Translations under genes and position numbers: made by a program | Shown: piece by piece, positions 33,559 through 41,781 of the stretch | How positions within the stretch are numbered: position 1 is the first letter of the stretch | Layout: each line of letters opens with the position of its first letter | Notes under the pieces: model-generated | Databases searched by the model: none | Seen by the model: the letters and a program-made list of their open reading frames with translations, nothing else | Told to the model about the DNA's origin: nothing | Source of the DNA: an uncultured Arthrobacter sp. | GTDB lineage: Bacteria; Actinomycetota; Actinomycetes; Actinomycetales; Micrococcaceae | Reading direction: 5' to 3' | Assembly: GCF_902805515.1 (NCBI RefSeq) | Contig: NZ_CADCTE010000079.1 | Location: forward strand, 1-43,828 | DNA length: 43,828 bases

Positions 33559-34452
33559 TCAAACGCGCCGATCCCGGACCTGCTCGGCGAGATCGGCGGC
33601 GGTCACGGCGTCGAACCGGAAACCCGAGGCGGTGAGGACCTTCGGATCCATCCGTGCACTCACCAGGAGGAGTTCATCCGCGAGCTGGCCCATCGCCACC
33701 GTCAGGACCTTCTGCGGGACGCGGAAGCGGGTGGGGCGGTGCAGCGCCCTGCCGAGTTCCTGGAGGAGCGTCTGCAGCCTCTCCGGCTGCGGCGCGGAGA
33801 GGTTCACCGGCCCTTCCACCTCCGCGGTGAGCAGATGCTCCATGGCGCGGACCTCGTCGGTCATGGTGATCCACGGCCACCACTGCTGGCCGCTTCCCAG
33901 GGGGCCTCCGGCATAAAGACGCATCGGCAGCAGCAGCTTCGGCAGGGCGCCCCCCTTCAGGCTCATGACGATGCCCGTACGGGTCAGCACGGTGCGCACG
34001 CCCTCGGGGGCCCTCACCGCCTCGGCCTCCCACCGGCGGCACACGTCGGACAGGAGCAGGTCACCGGAGCCCGAGGCCTCGGTGAGCACTTCCTCGCCCC
34101 GGTTCCCGTAGTACCCGGAGGCGGACTGGCTGAGGAACACGGCCGGCGGGCTGCCGGCCCGCCGCATCGCCTCAACCAGGGTGCGGGTGGAGCGGATGCG
34201 CGAGGAGTAGAGGGATTCCTTGTGGCTGCGGGTCCACAGGCCGCCGGCAATGGACGTGCCCGAAAGATTGATGACGGCGTCGGCCCGGTCCATCACCGAC
34301 GGGTCGAGCTCGCCCCGGGCCGGATCCCATGCCACCTCATCCGGGCCTGCGGGAGCACGCCGGACAAGCCGGGTGACCGTGTGGTTGTCCCGCAGCCGGT
34401 TCTGGAGAGCCTTGCCGATCAGGCCGGAAGCGCCGGCGATGAGAATATGCAT
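33559..34452 (-). CDS. TIGR01777-family NAD-dependent epimerase/dehydratase-like protein
   Basis: The 297-residue product is an extended short-chain dehydrogenase-like protein (YfcH/SULA type). The dinucleotide-binding loop is ILIAGASGLIGKAL at 3-16; VINLSGTSIAGGLWTRSHKESLYSSRI (in part) near 60-86 and SQSASGYYGNRGEEVLTE near 108-125 contain the family motifs, and GGPLGSGQQWWPWI near 182-195 is diagnostic. The C-terminal segment SGFRF near 278 belongs to the DUF1731 end of the family. The substrate is unknown. The ATG at 34452 is divergent from the tricorn-like gene. At the other end its stop is only one base from that of the convergent kinase gene. Confidence 0.92.
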   Translation of the reverse strand: MHILIAGASGLIGKALQNRLRDNHTVTRLVRRAPAGPDEVAWDPARGELDPSVMDRADAVINLSGTSIAGGLWTRSHKESLYSSRIRSTRTLVEAMRRAGSPPAVFLSQSASGYYGNRGEEVLTEASGSGDLLLSDVCRRWEAEAVRAPEGVRTVLTRTGIVMSLKGGALPKLLLPMRLYAGGPLGSGQQWWPWITMTDEVRAMEHLLTAEVEGPVNLSAPQPERLQTLLQELGRALHRPTRFRVPQKVLTVAMGQLADELLLVSARMDPKVLTASGFRFDAVTAADLAEQVRDRRV

Positions 34453-34523
34453 GCCCCCATCGAACCATCCACGACGTCCCGGGGGAACACGGCGGCCTCA
34501 GCCGTTGCGGCGGGGGCTGTGGT

Positions 34524-34535
34524 TATGATCGGGCA
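34524..34535 (+). promoter_or_regulatory. -10 element for a leaderless tricorn-like protease gene
   Basis: TATGAT at 34524-34529 is followed by six bases and the ATG at 34536, with no ribosome binding site. Confidence 0.6.
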
Positions 34536-37500
34536 ATGGGTTCCTCAGACTACTTACGCTATCCGCATCTCTCCGGAGATTCCGTCACGTTCGTCGCCGA
34601 AAACGACGTCTGGGTGGCGCCGGTTTCGGGTGGAAGGGCGTGGCGCATTTCGGCGATGCAGCTGCCCGCCCGCAACCCCCGGTTCTCCCCGGACGGAAAG
34701 GTGATCGCCTGGACCGTGGTGCAGGCCGGTGCGCCCGAGGTGGTGGCGGCGAACGCCGACGGCGGCGGCTACCGGCGCCTGACCTTCTGGGGGCACCAGA
34801 ACACCCGGGTCAAGGGGTTCACCGAAGAGGGCGACGTCATCGCCACCAGCGCCTACCGGCATGAGGACCCCCGGCTGGCCTGGGCCTACCGGGTGCCCCT
34901 CGACGGTTCCGCCCAGACGGTGCTCCCGTACGGGCCGGTCGACACTATCGTGCACGCGGAAGCCCTCGGCGACGAGCGCCCGGTGATCATCGGCAGCGTG
35001 ATGACGCGCGAGCAGGCGTGGTGGAAGCGCTACCGCGGCGGAACGGCCGGAAAGCTGTGGATCGACGCCGACGGCGGAGGAAGCTTTTCCCGCTTCGTGC
35101 CCGAGCTCGACGGAAACCTCACGGATCCCATGTGGGTGGCAGGGCGCGTGGCGTTCCTCTCGGACCACGAGGGCTACGGCAACCTGTACTCCGTGGACCG
35201 GCAGGGCGCGGACCTGCGCCGGCACACCGACAATGAAGACTTCTACGTGCGCCACGCCTCCACCGACGGGGAGCGGATCGTCTACGAATCGGCCGGTCAG
35301 CTGTGGCTGCTGGGCTCGCTCGAACCGGAGACGGCGCCGAAACGGCTGGACATCGAACTCGGGTCGGCCTCGACCGCGCGCCGGCCGGTCCTGCTCGACG
35401 CCGCCCGCCATCTCGCCGACGCCGTCCCGGTCCCGGCAGGCGATGCCAGCGTCGTCGAAACCCACGGAACCCTCCACTGGCTGACCCACCGGGACGGCCC
35501 CTCGCGCGTGATCGAGGGCACCGCCGGCGTGCGGGCCCGGCTGGGACGGCCCCTTGGCTCGGACGGCGTCGTCTACGTCGCCGACCACGGCGGCGAAGAA
35601 TCTCTCCACATCCGCGATGTCTTCGGCGCCGCCCGGCCGGCCGGCACCGCACCGCAGCCGGGCACCGCCCAGGACCCGGAGCGGACCAACGGCGGCCCCG
35701 CCCTGCCGGCCCCCGTGCCGGCGGTCCAGGGGGCCCCCGCGGCACCGGCTACAGCCGGAGACGACGACGGGTCCGGCGACCCGGGCTCCACCGCGCTCGC
35801 CGCCCAAGACGCACCGGAGGCCCGGCTGCTGCGCACCTTCGCCTTCGACGGCCCGTTCCGCGCAAGCGAACTGGCGGTAAGCCCGGACGGAGCACGTGTC
35901 GCCGTCGCCGGTGAACTCGGCGGGCTGCTGGTGCTCGAGGTGGCCTCGGGGACGTTCTTCCCACTTGCCGCGCCCGAGCACGGCGCCATCAACGACGTCG
36001 CCTTCTCGGGCGACTCGCGCTGGGTCACCTGGGCGGAGCCGGTGACGACCGAGGGCGCCCGGACCCGGATCCGCATCGCCCGGGCCGAAAAGGGGGCCGA
36101 GGTCCACGACCTCACCGACGGTCGGTTCCGCGACTCAACGCCCGTCTTCACCCGCGACGGCAAGTACCTGGCGTTCCTTTCGGACCGCAGCTTCGATCCG
36201 GTGTACGACACGCACCGCTTCGACCTCAGCTTCCCCGCCTCCACCAAGCCCTTCCTGGTGGCGCTCGCCGCCGATACGCCCTCGCCCTTCGGTCCGGCCG
36301 CGCATTCCGCCCGTCCGGACGGCGCGCGGCAGGACGCCGGCGCTGAAGCTGTGCCCAATGCGGTGACCGTTGACGCCGACCGCATCGGGGAACGGATCAT
36401 CGCCGTCCCCGTCGCCCAGGGCCGCTACGAATCCCTCTCCGCGGTCGAGGGCGCCCTGTTGTGGACGGCAGGGGACGCCGGGGGACTGACCGGTGACGGC
36501 CGGGCCACTCCCTCCGACCAGGAGCCGGCGCGCCGGCTGGAACGGTTCGACCTGCAGCGGCGCACCGTCGAGGTCCTCGTCGGCGAGGCGGACTCCTACC
36601 GGGTCAGCGGGGATGGTTCGACCGCCGTAGTCGTCCGCCAGGGCGCCATCACCGCGGTCCCCACCTCAGGCAAGGTCGAGCCGGAGTCACCCGAGCGGAT
36701 CGAGGTGGGGCTCGAGCGCGTGCGGGTGCTGCTCGACCCGGTCGCCGTCTGGAAGCAGGCCTACCAGGAGACCTGGCGGCTTCAGCGCGACTTCTTCTGG
36801 ACCCCCGACCTCGGCGGCATCGACTGGGAGGCGGTTGGTGCCAAGTACCGTCCGCTCCTCGACAGGATCGGCTCACACGATGACCTGATCGACGTCCTCT
36901 GGGAGCTCCACGGCGAACTGGGAACCTCCCACGCCTACGTCACCCCGGCCCTGAACGCGGAACCGGGCGGTGCGCAGGGCTTCCTCGGCGCCGAGCTTGA
37001 GCCCACCGAGGCCGGATGGATGGTGAAGCGGATCTTCGCCGGCGAATCCTCCGACCCGCAGGCCTCCTCCCCGCTGAGCGCCCCCGGGGTGGCCGTCGCC
37101 GAGGGGGACACCATCGACGCCGTCGACGGCGTGCCGGTCCCTGCCGGCTTCGGGCCGTCGGTCCTGCTCACCGCTTCGGCCGGCCGGACCGTCGAGCTGA
37201 CCGTGACCCGCCGGGACGGCGAGGGCGAGGCCGCCACCCGGCGTGTGGCCGTCGTGCCCCTGCGCAGCGAGGAACGGCTGCGCTACCAGAACTGGGTGAA
37301 CGCCAACCGCATGATCGTGCACGCGGCCTCCGCCGGGCGCTTCGGCTACCTCCACATCCCGGACATGGTGGCCAACGGCTGGGCCCAGCTGCACCGCGAC
37401 CTCGACCGCGAAACGGGCCGCGACGCCCTGATCGTCGACGTGCGGCGCAACCGCGGCGGCCACACCTCGCAGCTGGTCGCGGAGCTGATCGGCCGGAAGG

Positions 37501-37973
37501 TTACGGCCTGGTCCTTCCCCCGCGGCGAGCAGCCCGGAACCTACCCGGCGCACGCCCCGCGCGGGCCCGTGGTCATCCTTGCCGACGAGTTTGCCGGCTC
37601 GGACGGAGACATCATCACGCAGGTCGCGAAGCTGCGTGGGATCGGCCCGGTTATCGGGGCCCGGACCTGGGGCGGCGTGGTGGGAATCGACGGAAGATTC
37701 CGCCTCGCCGACGGCACCGGCGTCACCCAGCCGAGGTATTCCTTCTGGATGACCGGCGGGCCCGGCTGGGGAGTTGAGAACTATGGCGTCGACCCCGACA
37801 TCGAGGTGCCCTTCCCGCCGCACGCCTACGCCGCGGGGGAGGACCCGCAGCTCGAGCACGGGGTGGCCACCCTCAAGGAGATGCTCACCGAGCTGCCCAC
37901 GGACCTCCCTCCGGCACGGGAGGGCTACCGTTCGCTGCGGCCGGCGCCGCTGCCGGCACGCCCGGGCAGCTGA
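34536..37973 (+). CDS. Tricorn-type S41 family peptidase
   Basis: The 1145-residue product matches tricorn protease homologues: an N-terminal beta-propeller (about 1-340, with WVAPVSGGRAWRIS and NPRFSPDGKVIAWT), a second propeller (about 430-690, VSPDGARVAVAG, FTRDGKYLAFLSDRSFDPVYD), a PDZ domain (about 810-885, GDTIDAVDGVPVP) and a C-terminal S41 serine protease domain. The nucleophile is about Ser1022 in DEFAGSDGDII, followed by TWGGVVGI; IVDVRRNRGGHTSQLV near 966-981 is the oxyanion region. Tricorn degrades short peptides made by the proteasome in the cytosol, and no signal peptide is present here. A Pro/Ala/Gly linker of about 55 residues near 366-420 separates the propellers. The start at 34536 is leaderless-like. 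Confidence 0.93.
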   Translation: MGSSDYLRYPHLSGDSVTFVAENDVWVAPVSGGRAWRISAMQLPARNPRFSPDGKVIAWTVVQAGAPEVVAANADGGGYRRLTFWGHQNTRVKGFTEEGDVIATSAYRHEDPRLAWAYRVPLDGSAQTVLPYGPVDTIVHAEALGDERPVIIGSVMTREQAWWKRYRGGTAGKLWIDADGGGSFSRFVPELDGNLTDPMWVAGRVAFLSDHEGYGNLYSVDRQGADLRRHTDNEDFYVRHASTDGERIVYESAGQLWLLGSLEPETAPKRLDIELGSASTARRPVLLDAARHLADAVPVPAGDASVVETHGTLHWLTHRDGPSRVIEGTAGVRARLGRPLGSDGVVYVADHGGEESLHIRDVFGAARPAGTAPQPGTAQDPERTNGGPALPAPVPAVQGAPAAPATAGDDDGSGDPGSTALAAQDAPEARLLRTFAFDGPFRASELAVSPDGARVAVAGELGGLLVLEVASGTFFPLAAPEHGAINDVAFSGDSRWVTWAEPVTTEGARTRIRIARAEKGAEVHDLTDGRFRDSTPVFTRDGKYLAFLSDRSFDPVYDTHRFDLSFPASTKPFLVALAADTPSPFGPAAHSARPDGARQDAGAEAVPNAVTVDADRIGERIIAVPVAQGRYESLSAVEGALLWTAGDAGGLTGDGRATPSDQEPARRLERFDLQRRTVEVLVGEADSYRVSGDGSTAVVVRQGAITAVPTSGKVEPESPERIEVGLERVRVLLDPVAVWKQAYQETWRLQRDFFWTPDLGGIDWEAVGAKYRPLLDRIGSHDDLIDVLWELHGELGTSHAYVTPALNAEPGGAQGFLGAELEPTEAGWMVKRIFAGESSDPQASSPLSAPGVAVAEGDTIDAVDGVPVPAGFGPSVLLTASAGRTVELTVTRRDGEGEAATRRVAVVPLRSEERLRYQNWVNANRMIVHAASAGRFGYLHIPDMVANGWAQLHRDLDRETGRDALIVDVRRNRGGHTSQLVAELIGRKVTAWSFPRGEQPGTYPAHAPRGPVVILADEFAGSDGDIITQVAKLRGIGPVIGARTWGGVVGIDGRFRLADGTGVTQPRYSFWMTGGPGWGVENYGVDPDIEVPFPPHAYAAGEDPQLEHGVATLKEMLTELPTDLPPAREGYRSLRPAPLPARPGS

Positions 37974-38053
37974 CCGGCCTGGCCGACCGGGCCTGGCTGA
38001 CCTGTCCCGGGCTGACCGGTCCCGGCTGATCGGTCGCGGCAGGTCGGCATCCG
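37970..38053. repeat. 14-15-bp degenerate tandem repeat at the stop codon of the tricorn-like gene
   Basis: Six units of 13-15 bp follow from 37970: CTGACCGGCCTGG, CCGACCGGGCCTGG, CTGACCTGTCCCGGG, CTGACCGGTCCCGG, CTGATCGGTCGCGG and CAGGTCGGCATCCGG. The TGA stop is the TGA of the first unit. The remaining bases to 38160 are G+C-rich without clear structure. Confidence 0.75.
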
Positions 38054-38166
38054 GCCGGCCCGCCGCGCTGCGTGCCCGCCCGGTCCCCGCCTGCATGGCC
38101 CAGATCGGCCCAGGTCGGCGCGGGCCGGCGGCGTCGAGCGGCCGGCGGAAATCGGCCGCCAACAGC

Positions 38167-38202
38167 AAAGGGCGGCGTTCCCCACGGGGAACGCCGCCCT
38201 TT
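38167..38202. terminator. Bidirectional terminator between the tricorn-like gene and sucB
   Basis: AAAGGGCGGCGTTCCCC (38167-38183), AC and GGGGAACGCCGCCCTTT (38186-38202) form a perfect 17-bp inverted repeat. Each strand ends in TTT after a GC-rich stem. It sits between convergent genes and can serve both. Confidence 0.9.
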
Positions 38203-38219
38203 GCGGTGAAGCGGAGAGC

Positions 38220-40055
38220 CTAGAGGCCGAGCTCGGCTTCGAAGGCTCCATCCTCAAGGCGCGCCTTGAGGGTCTGCAGGAACCGACCGGCATCCGCGCC
38301 GTCGACCAGGCGGTGATCGTAGGTCAGGCTCAGGTACATCATCGAACGGATGGCGATGGTGTCCTCGCCGTCGGCGTCCGTGACGACGATCGGGCGCTTG
38401 ACGATCGTCCCGGTGCCGAGGATGGCGACCTGGGGCTGGTTGATGATCGGGGTGTCGAACAGTGCCCCCACCGAGCCGAAGTTCGTGATCGTGAAGGTTC
38501 CGCCCGCAAGCTCGTCCGGTCCGATCTTGTTGTTCTTCGTGCGCGCTCCGACGTCGGCGATCTTCTTCGCCAGGCCGCCCAGGTTCAGGTTGCCCGCATC
38601 GCGGATGACCGGAACGAGCAGGCCCTTCTCGGTGTCCACGGCGATCGCCAGGTGCTCGGCGTCGTGGTAGGTGATCTCCTTGGCTTCCTCGTCGAAGGAC
38701 GCGTTGAGCTTCGGGTGCTGCTTCAGCGCTTCGATCACGGCCTTCGAGATGAAGGGCAGGAAGGTGAGCTTGGCGCCGTTCTGGGCCTGGAAGCTGTTCT
38801 TCGCCGTGTTCCGCAGCCGCGCGATGCGGCTCATGTCGACCTCGATCACCTGGGTGAGCTGGGCGGAGACCTGGAGGGACTCGCGCATCCGCTTCGCGAT
38901 GGTCTGGCGGATCCGCGGGGCCTTCTCGACCGTGCCGCGCAGCTTCGAGGGCTCCACGGCGGGAGCGGCGGCGCGGGCCGGCGCGGACGCCGGTGCCGCG
39001 GCGGGAGCCGGAGCGGCGGCCGCGGCCTTGGCCGCCTCCGCTGCCTCGAGGACGTCCTGCTTGCGGATCCGACCCCCGACGCCGGTGCCCCGGAGGGCGG
39101 AGAGGTCGACGCCGTTCTGGTTCGCCAGGCGGCGCACCAGCGGGGTCACGTAGGCGTCCCCGGCCGGCTCGGATTCCGCGGGAGCTGCCTGCTCGGCGGC
39201 GGGGGCCGGAGCGGGCGCTTCCTTCGGTGCGGGGGCGGGCGCTGCTTCCTCCTCGGGCTCCGAGGTCTTCTCGGCGGGCTTCGGAGCCTCTTCGGCCTTG
39301 GGTGCCGCAACCGGGGCTTCGCGGGTCTCCGCTTCACCGGCGGCGAGCGGCTCGCCCTGGGGCGCCTCGGCCTTGGCCGGTGCGCCGGCGCCGGTTCCGA
39401 TGACCGCGAGGACGGAGCCGACCTCGGCCGTTTCGTCCTCGGCGACGCGGATCTCCTGGAGGGTTCCGGCCACGGGGGAGGGGATCTCGGTGTCCACCTT
39501 GTCGGTGGAGACCTCGAGGAGCGGTTCGTCGACGGCGACCTCGTCACCGACGGCCTTGAGCCAGCGGGTGATCGTGCCTTCGGTGACGCTCTCGCCGAGG
39601 GCCGGCAGGGTCACTTCCGTGCCTTCGCCGGATCCGCTGTCTGAACCGCTGTCCGAACCGCTGTCCGATCCACCGGACGCGGCCGGTGCGGCAGCCTCCT
39701 GGGCGGGCTCGGGGGCGGCTTCCTGGGCCGGTTCGGGTGCTTCCTCGGCTGCGGGCTCCGGGGCGGCTTCGGCGGCGGGAGCCGCGCTGCCGTTGGAGTC
39801 GGCCGAGCCGCCTCCCGAGCCGTCACCGATGCGCACCAGGGGCGCGCCGACGTCGGCCGTCTCGTCCTCGGCGACGAGAATCTCTTCGATGACGCCCGCG
39901 ATCGGCGAGGGAATCTCGGTGTCGACCTTATCGGTCGAGACCTCAAGGAGCGGCTCGTCAACTTCGACACGGTCGCCTACCTGCTTCAGCCAGCGGGTGA
40001 CGGTGCCCTCGGTGACGCTTTCACCGAGAGCGGGTAAGTTCACGGATTCAGACAT
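38220..40055 (-). CDS. sucB: 2-oxoacid dehydrogenase E2 component with two lipoyl domains (SucB/DlaT type)
   Basis: The 611-residue product is a dihydrolipoamide acyltransferase, core of a 2-oxoacid dehydrogenase complex. Two lipoyl domains share long near-identical blocks ([32 protein letters not shown]), with lipoyl lysines Lys43 and Lys186. The linkers are Ala/Pro/Glu-rich, and one has an SDSG repeat near 130-143. The E1/E3-binding domain is near 300-340 ([22 protein letters not shown]), and the catalytic domain ends with [15 protein letters not shown], where His and Asp are catalytic. Actinobacterial genes like this are often named sucB but can encode the E2 shared by pyruvate and 2-oxoglutarate dehydrogenase. 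lpdA lies directly upstream on the same strand. The ATG at 40055 follows AAGGAGAAACGGGGACACT. Confidence 0.94.
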   Translation of the reverse strand: MSESVNLPALGESVTEGTVTRWLKQVGDRVEVDEPLLEVSTDKVDTEIPSPIAGVIEEILVAEDETADVGAPLVRIGDGSGGGSADSNGSAAPAAEAAPEPAAEEAPEPAQEAAPEPAQEAAAPAASGGSDSGSDSGSDSGSGEGTEVTLPALGESVTEGTITRWLKAVGDEVAVDEPLLEVSTDKVDTEIPSPVAGTLQEIRVAEDETAEVGSVLAVIGTGAGAPAKAEAPQGEPLAAGEAETREAPVAAPKAEEAPKPAEKTSEPEEEAAPAPAPKEAPAPAPAAEQAAPAESEPAGDAYVTPLVRRLANQNGVDLSALRGTGVGGRIRKQDVLEAAEAAKAAAAAPAPAAAPASAPARAAAPAVEPSKLRGTVEKAPRIRQTIAKRMRESLQVSAQLTQVIEVDMSRIARLRNTAKNSFQAQNGAKLTFLPFISKAVIEALKQHPKLNASFDEEAKEITYHDAEHLAIAVDTEKGLLVPVIRDAGNLNLGGLAKKIADVGARTKNNKIGPDELAGGTFTITNFGSVGALFDTPIINQPQVAILGTGTIVKRPIVVTDADGEDTIAIRSMMYLSLTYDHRLVDGADAGRFLQTLKARLEDGAFEAELGL

Positions 40056-40150
40056 AGTGTCCCCGTTTCTCCTTGTTGGTTCGTTCCTGACGGCTGGGCC
40101 CCCGTGGTGCAGGGTCAGCCGGAAATGCTTGGATGACTTATTGCGAGCTT

Positions 40151-40198
40151 AGTGCACCCCGTTTGGGGTGCACTGGGCCCGCACTTGGGGGTGCGGGC
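40151..40198 (-). terminator. Two tandem hairpins after lpdA
   Basis: GCCCGCAC/GTGCGGGC (40177-40184 and 40191-40198) and AGTGCACCCC/GGGGTGCACT (40151-40160 and 40165-40174) lie one after the other just past the lpdA stop on the minus strand. T runs are weak. They suggest lpdA and sucB are at least partly separate transcripts. Confidence 0.6.
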
Positions 40199-40203
40199 GG
40201 AGC

Positions 40204-41586
40204 TCAGCTGTGCAGGGGCTTGCCGGCAAAGGCCAGAGCGGCCTCGCCGAGGGCTTCGTTCTGCGTCGGGTGGGCGTGAACCAGCTGGGCGACGTCCTCG
40301 GGGTACGCCTCCCAGTTGACGATCAGCTGCGCCTCACCGATCTGCTCGCCCATGCGGCTGCCGATCATGTGGACACCGATGATGGGGCCGTCCTTCTCCC
40401 GGACGAGCTTCACCAGCCCGCCGGTCCCGATGATGGAGCTCTTGCCGTTGCCCGCCAGGTTGTACTCCTGGGTCAGGACCTTGTCCTCGCCCAGCTTCTC
40501 CTTGGCGGCCTTCTCGGTGTAACCGACCGAGGCGATCTCGGGCTCGCTGTAGGTGACCTTGGGGATGTTGAGGTCCTCGACGACGACGGGCTTGAGGCCG
40601 GCGATCTCTTCGGCGACGAAGATGCCCTGCTGGAAGCCGCGGTGGGCCAGCTGCAGGCCGGGGACGATGTCGCCGACGGCGTAGATGTTGCCGACGCCGG
40701 TGTGGAGGCGCTCGTTGGTGATGACGAAGCCGCGGTCCATCGTCAGGCCCGCCTCCTCGAAGCCGAGGTCCGCGGTGGCCGGCCCGCGGCCCACGGCCAC
40801 GAGCATGAGGTCGGCCTTGAAGGTCTTGCCGTCCTCGAGGGTGGCGGTCACGCCCTCGTCGTTCTGCTCGACGCCCTGGAAGCGGGTGCCGGTGTTGAAC
40901 TTGATGCCGCGCTTCTTGAACGCACGCTCGAAGGCCTTGACGATGGTGGCGTCCTCGTTGGGAACCAGCGAGGGGAGGGCTTCGATGATGGTGACGTCGA
41001 CGCCGAAGGATTCCCAGACGGAGGCGAACTCGCAGCCGATGACGCCGCCGCCGAGGATGATGGCGCTCTTGGGGACGCTGTCCATCTGCAGGGCCTGGTC
41101 GGAGGTGATGACCTTGCCGCCGATCTCGAGGCCGGGCAGGGTCCGCGAGTAGGAGCCGGTGGCCAGGACGATGTTTTTGCCCGTGTAGGAGGTCCCGTCG
41201 ACCTCGACGGTGTTCGAGGAGGTCAGCCGGCCGGCGCCTTCGATCACGGTGATGCCGCGGGACTTGATCAGGCCCGTCAGCCCCTTGAACTTGCTGGCGA
41301 CGATGCCTTCCTTGTAGGCGTTCACCGCGCCCATGTCGATCGACTCGAAGGTGGCGTTCACGCCGTACTTGCCTGCCGAGCGGGCGCTGTCCGCGACCTC
41401 CGCCGTGTGCAGGAGCGCCTTGGTGGGGATGCAGCCGTTGTGGAGGCAGGTGCCGCCCAGCTTGCCCTTCTCCACGAGACCTACGGTCAAACCCAGCTGA
41501 ACGGCCCGGAGGGCGGCAGCATAGCCACCGCTTCCCGCGCCGAGGATCAGGATGTCGAATTCTTGCGCAGCTGCCGTATCGGCCAC
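40204..41586 (-). CDS. lpdA: Dihydrolipoyl dehydrogenase
   Basis: LpdA (E3) reoxidises dihydrolipoyl groups on E2 and passes electrons to NAD+. The 460-residue flavoprotein has the FAD motif ILGAGSGGYAAALRA near 14-28, the redox disulfide Cys47/Cys52 in GGTCLHNGCIPTK, the NAD-binding ILGGGVIGCEFAS near 183, the second FAD motif NIYAVGDIVPG near 305, and the C-terminal active-site HAHPTQNE with His439 and Glu444. The GTG at 41586 is chosen because GAGGGAG lies seven bases upstream; codons further upstream in this frame are not supported. It probably serves the E2 encoded just downstream. Confidence 0.97.
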   Translation of the reverse strand: MADTAAAQEFDILILGAGSGGYAAALRAVQLGLTVGLVEKGKLGGTCLHNGCIPTKALLHTAEVADSARSAGKYGVNATFESIDMGAVNAYKEGIVASKFKGLTGLIKSRGITVIEGAGRLTSSNTVEVDGTSYTGKNIVLATGSYSRTLPGLEIGGKVITSDQALQMDSVPKSAIILGGGVIGCEFASVWESFGVDVTIIEALPSLVPNEDATIVKAFERAFKKRGIKFNTGTRFQGVEQNDEGVTATLEDGKTFKADLMLVAVGRGPATADLGFEEAGLTMDRGFVITNERLHTGVGNIYAVGDIVPGLQLAHRGFQQGIFVAEEIAGLKPVVVEDLNIPKVTYSEPEIASVGYTEKAAKEKLGEDKVLTQEYNLAGNGKSSIIGTGGLVKLVREKDGPIIGVHMIGSRMGEQIGEAQLIVNWEAYPEDVAQLVHAHPTQNEALGEAALAFAGKPLHS

Positions 41587-41737
41587 TTTGACGCTCCCTC
41601 GCGTAAGCAATGACGCGCCGAGACGCGTCGGTGATTGATTGTGCCAAATTGCTTGGTGATCAGGCTTTACCCTATCGCCAGATGCTGCCCGCGGCCACAT
41701 GGGAACCGCCCATTCCCGGCACGTGTGGGCAGTCTCA

Positions 41738-41774
41738 CGAAGGCCCGCCGGGCGGTGTGCCGGGCGGGCCTTCG
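41738..41774 (-). terminator. Terminator of pepA
   Basis: CGAAGGCCCGCC (41738-41749) and GGCGGGCCTTCG (41763-41774) pair over 12 bp with a 13-nt loop, eight bases past the pepA stop on the minus strand. There is no long T run. Confidence 0.75.
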
Positions 41775-41781
41775 TACTGAC

